A stretch of 64,000 nucleotides of DNA. It comes from Todiramphus chloris collaris (taxonomy: Eukaryota; Chordata; Aves; Coraciiformes; Alcedinidae). Made by a program: the position numbers and the translations under genes. The first letter of the stretch is position 1; each line of letters begins with the position of its first letter. Shown one piece after another: positions 61,001 through 64,000 of this stretch. The stretch spans positions 13,284,057-13,348,056 of the forward strand of contig JANVCC010000076.1 in the NCBI GenBank assembly GCA_025345505.1, written 5' to 3'. Below the pieces are notes generated by a model that saw nothing but the letters and a program-made list of their open reading frames with translations, was not told the origin of the DNA and did not search any database.

Positions 61001-61322
61001 TGTCCAAATTATCTTGATTTAACTTTTCCTATTCACTGCTTTGCATTCTGAATGACACACAGAAGCCAAAAGACCTGTTATTCTTTGCATGCTCTGTACA
61101 CACTGCTGTCAAATATGGATGCCACCCATTTTTTCTCATTTTCAAATACCATTGTAATAGCCGGTTGTCTGCACACAAAGCTTTTTAAATGCATATGCTG
61201 AGTTCTGTGCCTTAGGGCAAACCTCATTTTATGTTCTTTGGTATCACTATAGTTTGGGAATGCAAGGACTGAAGCCTAAATTCAGGGTCTGAATCCAGAA
61301 AAAGACATAAAAGACTTGTAAG

Positions 61323-61340
61323 AGGGAGGGAGGGAGGGAG
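61323..61340 (+). repeat. (GGGA)n microsatellite
   Basis: About four and a half GGGA/GAGG units in a purine-rich stretch. Confidence 0.9.
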
Positions 61341-63852
61341 AAAGAGACAAACAGGCAAGTACACTTCCTACCAGTGCAGGTATATCCCTTTCCTCTTCAT
61401 CCTGGGAGTATCACTAGGCACACAGTTGAGATTTACAACACCCAGGAGGCTAACGTTCATGAATTTTTATGTTAATCAGTCATCAAGTAAAGCTTTTAAA
61501 TAACCACTAACAAGGACTAGAAGTCAGCCCTCTCCTTTTCCCAGACAAGAGCTCTTACTGCCCCAGGACACCAAAATAATATGAGTATTCTGGCACAAAT
61601 TCTGTTCAGGTTCCTTCCCACCTCATCCCATTTACTTACTGAAATAAGTACATATTCCTTTTAAATGCAGAGCTGTTTCACAGAGAAAAGTCATGTTAGA
61701 ATAGCTTTTAAGTGGAAGTTTGGGGTGGAAGGTAAGCAAAACCCCTTTCTGTCAGACAGAGATAGAACCCAAGCTGCCCACATCTCCTACTCATACTCCA
61801 GCTGGAGGAATGAATGAGGACTCCCATCACCTCCTGCTGCTGCTGCACTTCATGCACAGCTTGTACCATTAGTCATGCTAAGAACATGCCAGCTGGATAG
61901 ATACCCTCAGGTGAAACAGACTGAGGAATGCCTTGTTTATGAATCCAAATTAGGCTTAAATGTAAACTATGGCTGGGCCACTCCACACTAAGCTAGTTCT
62001 GGGATGCCCAGGAGGAAAGAATTTAAAGCCTTCAGGAAATACTGTTTTTTTTCCATGGAGGGGGTGGCTAAAGACAGCTGCAGGTTCAGTCTGCACTTCC
62101 TCCAACCCAGCTCCACTTAAGTCTGCTCCATTTGAGAAGCTGGACAGCCATGCCAGCGTAGCAACATGCTAAGGGCTCAGAAAAATACTTGACAAATAAA
62201 GAATTCAAGCAGCAGTTTGGGACATGAAACCTTAAAGTTTTAGGTACCTTTGTTCATTCAGATGAGTCCTCTCTCAACTTCAGATTATTAATATGCTGGA
62301 AAAACCTGGCAAAAGAAATTCAAAATTTCAGGGAAGAAAATTCCACATGACTTCAGTTACTCAGTGGAAACAATTACACAATCACACTGCAAAAGATGGT
62401 GGTGTGGAAGAGAGCAAACTGTCAGAAGTGAGAAAAGAATGTAAAAGAAGGAGAAAGACATGCTTCTGCAAAGAAGAGACAGTCTGAAGTCTAAACAGAC
62501 TCCATCTAACAATTCATAGGTGAAGGCCTGAAACATTACAGAAGACTCAGTAAAACTATTTTTGTGGACTGCACTGTGAAAATGGTCAGTCCCAACATTT
62601 GAAAAGCTTTTTAAGAAAGTAAAATATGATTGGTAGTGTTGTTAAGGAAGAATAATGAAGCAATTCTCTACATTAAAAAAAAAAAGTTGCACATAAACAT
62701 TTTTGTGGTATGTAAACCATAAATTGAAATTTTTATTTTGATACACTCTTTAAGCTGCCAGTGCTGTCAGTGCTGGTTTAGGGCTCTCCATATAAAGAAA
62801 TGTTTACCCCAAACTGAGGATTTTTTAAATTGTTATACTCATATTTCTCATGTAATTTTGCATTCCTTCATTCTGACATTCTAATCTGTGCCAGGTTTGA
62901 TATGCTATGCTCTCCCAGTTGAAGTTAGAAAAGAAAAGCCATTTCAGGTAGCAACATATATTATATGAAAAGAAAGAAAAACTTTAAGTGGGAATAGTAG
63001 TGAAAATGTAGAAAACACTCCTGAAAAATGGAGAATAAAAGACATATTAAGGACTGCATAGACAATGTTCAGAATCCCCTCTTCTGGGGATTGCACTGTG
63101 GCTCGGTGCAGACAGATATTTGGGATGACTGAAATCTGAGACTGTTGAGCTTGGACCTCTGATGAGTGGCAGCAGCACTTCCTGTACTTCTCAGTTGTTT
63201 GTGGGATGCTGCTGAGCCTACACAACCCAACTGTGCAGGTTCTGGCTCTTTTTTGAGGGAGATGGTAGGGAGGAAAGGATATTTTCCAAGTTTCCAGTCA
63301 CCTGTTCTAAAACAAGGACATTGCACAAGAGGTTCGTGAATGCACATATGACAGCATCCAATCACTGCAGCCTGGCTCTGAGTCACAGCTGCAAGTGTCT
63401 TTAACTGTGGCAGTGAAGAAAATTGTAAAAGGGTGGGGATGCTTCCTGAAATCTGATAGGAACACATTTCTGTACATCCTTGACACCAAATCAGTTAGGG
63501 ATGGCACCCATCAAGTGCACAAAGAGGAGAGGTATCTCTTTATAACTTGGAAAACACATCCTACCTCTCATACCAAATACTCTAGGGCTCCCACCTCAAA
63601 AATTGCTCAGGTTATCTCCCAACCCAAAACTCCTATTCCATAACCTCTTCTATTCTACACACCTATACAGTTTCACAGACAAGGATAGGAAAAAAAGCAA
63701 TAGATTATAATAGAAACAGTTCTCAAAAAACAGGATAATGCATTTGTTATGGTAGTTTCAAACTATGATAATGACATGTTCTTTGAGTACAGTGCTGCTG
63801 TTTCTCATTCTTGTTGCTGTACTAGATAGAGAAGAAACACTAAGCTATTTAG

Positions 63853-64000
63853 AATCATAGAATTGTTGGGATTGGAAAGGACCTTAAAGATCATCTAGTT
63901 CCAACCCCCCTGCCATGGGCAGGGACACCTCCCACTAGAGCAGGTTGCTCAGATCCCCATCCAGCCTGGCCTTAAAAACTACCAAGGATGGGGTTCCACC
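63853..64000 (-). mobile_element. CR1 LINE 3' tail running off the window, minus strand
   Basis: Begins with AGAATCATAGAATTG, the reverse of the CR1 octamer tail, then the 3' UTR with CTGCCATGGGCAGGGACACC and the coding end of ORF2 (minus strand TLVVFKARLDG-like). It belongs to the same subfamily as the 16.7- and 23.9-kb copies. Its 5' extent is beyond position 64000. Confidence 0.95.

Larger units (their letters stand above)
45248..63852. other. 18.6-kb block without recognised transposons or genes
   Basis: No CR1, LTR or RNA gene is recognised. Small items inside: an exon-like open segment (45419-45725), an 18-bp tandem duplication (50524-50559), a GC-richer patch (52960-53130) with a 60-codon open frame, a 185-codon stop-free frame (57463-58017, minus), poly-G (59559-59568) and (GGGA)n (61323-61340). 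The rest is ordinary AT-rich DNA with A- and T-homopolymers. Confidence 0.5.

Noticed and set aside
63069-63467. 132-codon minus-strand frame
   Set aside because: No recognisable domain and overlaps another open frame; chance length.
1-64000. tRNA, rRNA, CRISPR arrays or bacterial operons
   Set aside because: No tRNA B-box with paired arms, no rRNA match, no regularly spaced repeats; the repeat content marks avian nuclear DNA.

Overview
This window looks like nuclear DNA from a bird, most likely a neognath. It contains no recognisable host protein-coding gene, rRNA or tRNA. The bird assignment rests on the repeats. At least nine separate CR1 LINE insertions carry the typical CR1 3' tail (ATTCTATG-type octamers, no poly-A), and four solo LTRs look like avian ERVL-type or ERVK-type elements. 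No SINE was recognised. Unique DNA between the repeats is AT-rich, has stops in all frames, and reads as a gene desert or the inside of a very large intron.

Layout. 1-9750 is a repeat cluster. It holds a minus-strand LTR (809 to about 1510), a plus-strand ERVL-type LTR (3013-3482, near-perfect 5-bp target duplication), a long minus-strand CR1 (3532 to about 5215), a short plus-strand CR1 tail (about 6988-7276) and a second long minus-strand CR1 (7456 to about 9750). 9751-34450 is mostly unique DNA with a solo LTR (13677-14384) and three plus-strand CR1 fragments (about 16699-17268, 23931-24214, 26937-27799). 34452 to about 37145 is an unusual minus-strand CR1 that keeps ORF1 (zinc-finger-like segment and SGNH/GDSL-esterase-like region), most of the endonuclease and the 3' end, but has lost the whole reverse transcriptase. 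A short opposite-strand CR1 tail sits inside it. A second copy of the 13.7-kb LTR lies at 39314-40118. A CR1 tail (44880-45247) precedes an 18.6-kb block with no recognisable transposon (45248-63852). The window ends inside another minus-strand CR1 (63853-64000).

No element is intact. Every CR1 ORF2 is 5'-truncated, frameshifted or internally deleted, and no LTR has retroviral coding sequence beside it. The LTRs carry relics of retroviral promoters and could in principle act as promoters or enhancers for neighbouring host genes, but nothing here shows that they do.

The points most worth checking are the RT-less CR1 at 34.4-37.1 kb, the matched pair of LTRs with a conserved hairpin, a 185-codon stop-free frame at 57463-58017 (minus), an exon-like open segment at 45419-45725 (plus), a 33-bp near-identical duplication 824 bp apart near 28.2 and 29.0 kb, and a 190-bp strand that is almost pure G+T near 40.5 kb. 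I see no convincing undescribed biological system; all functional readings of the non-repeat items are tentative.
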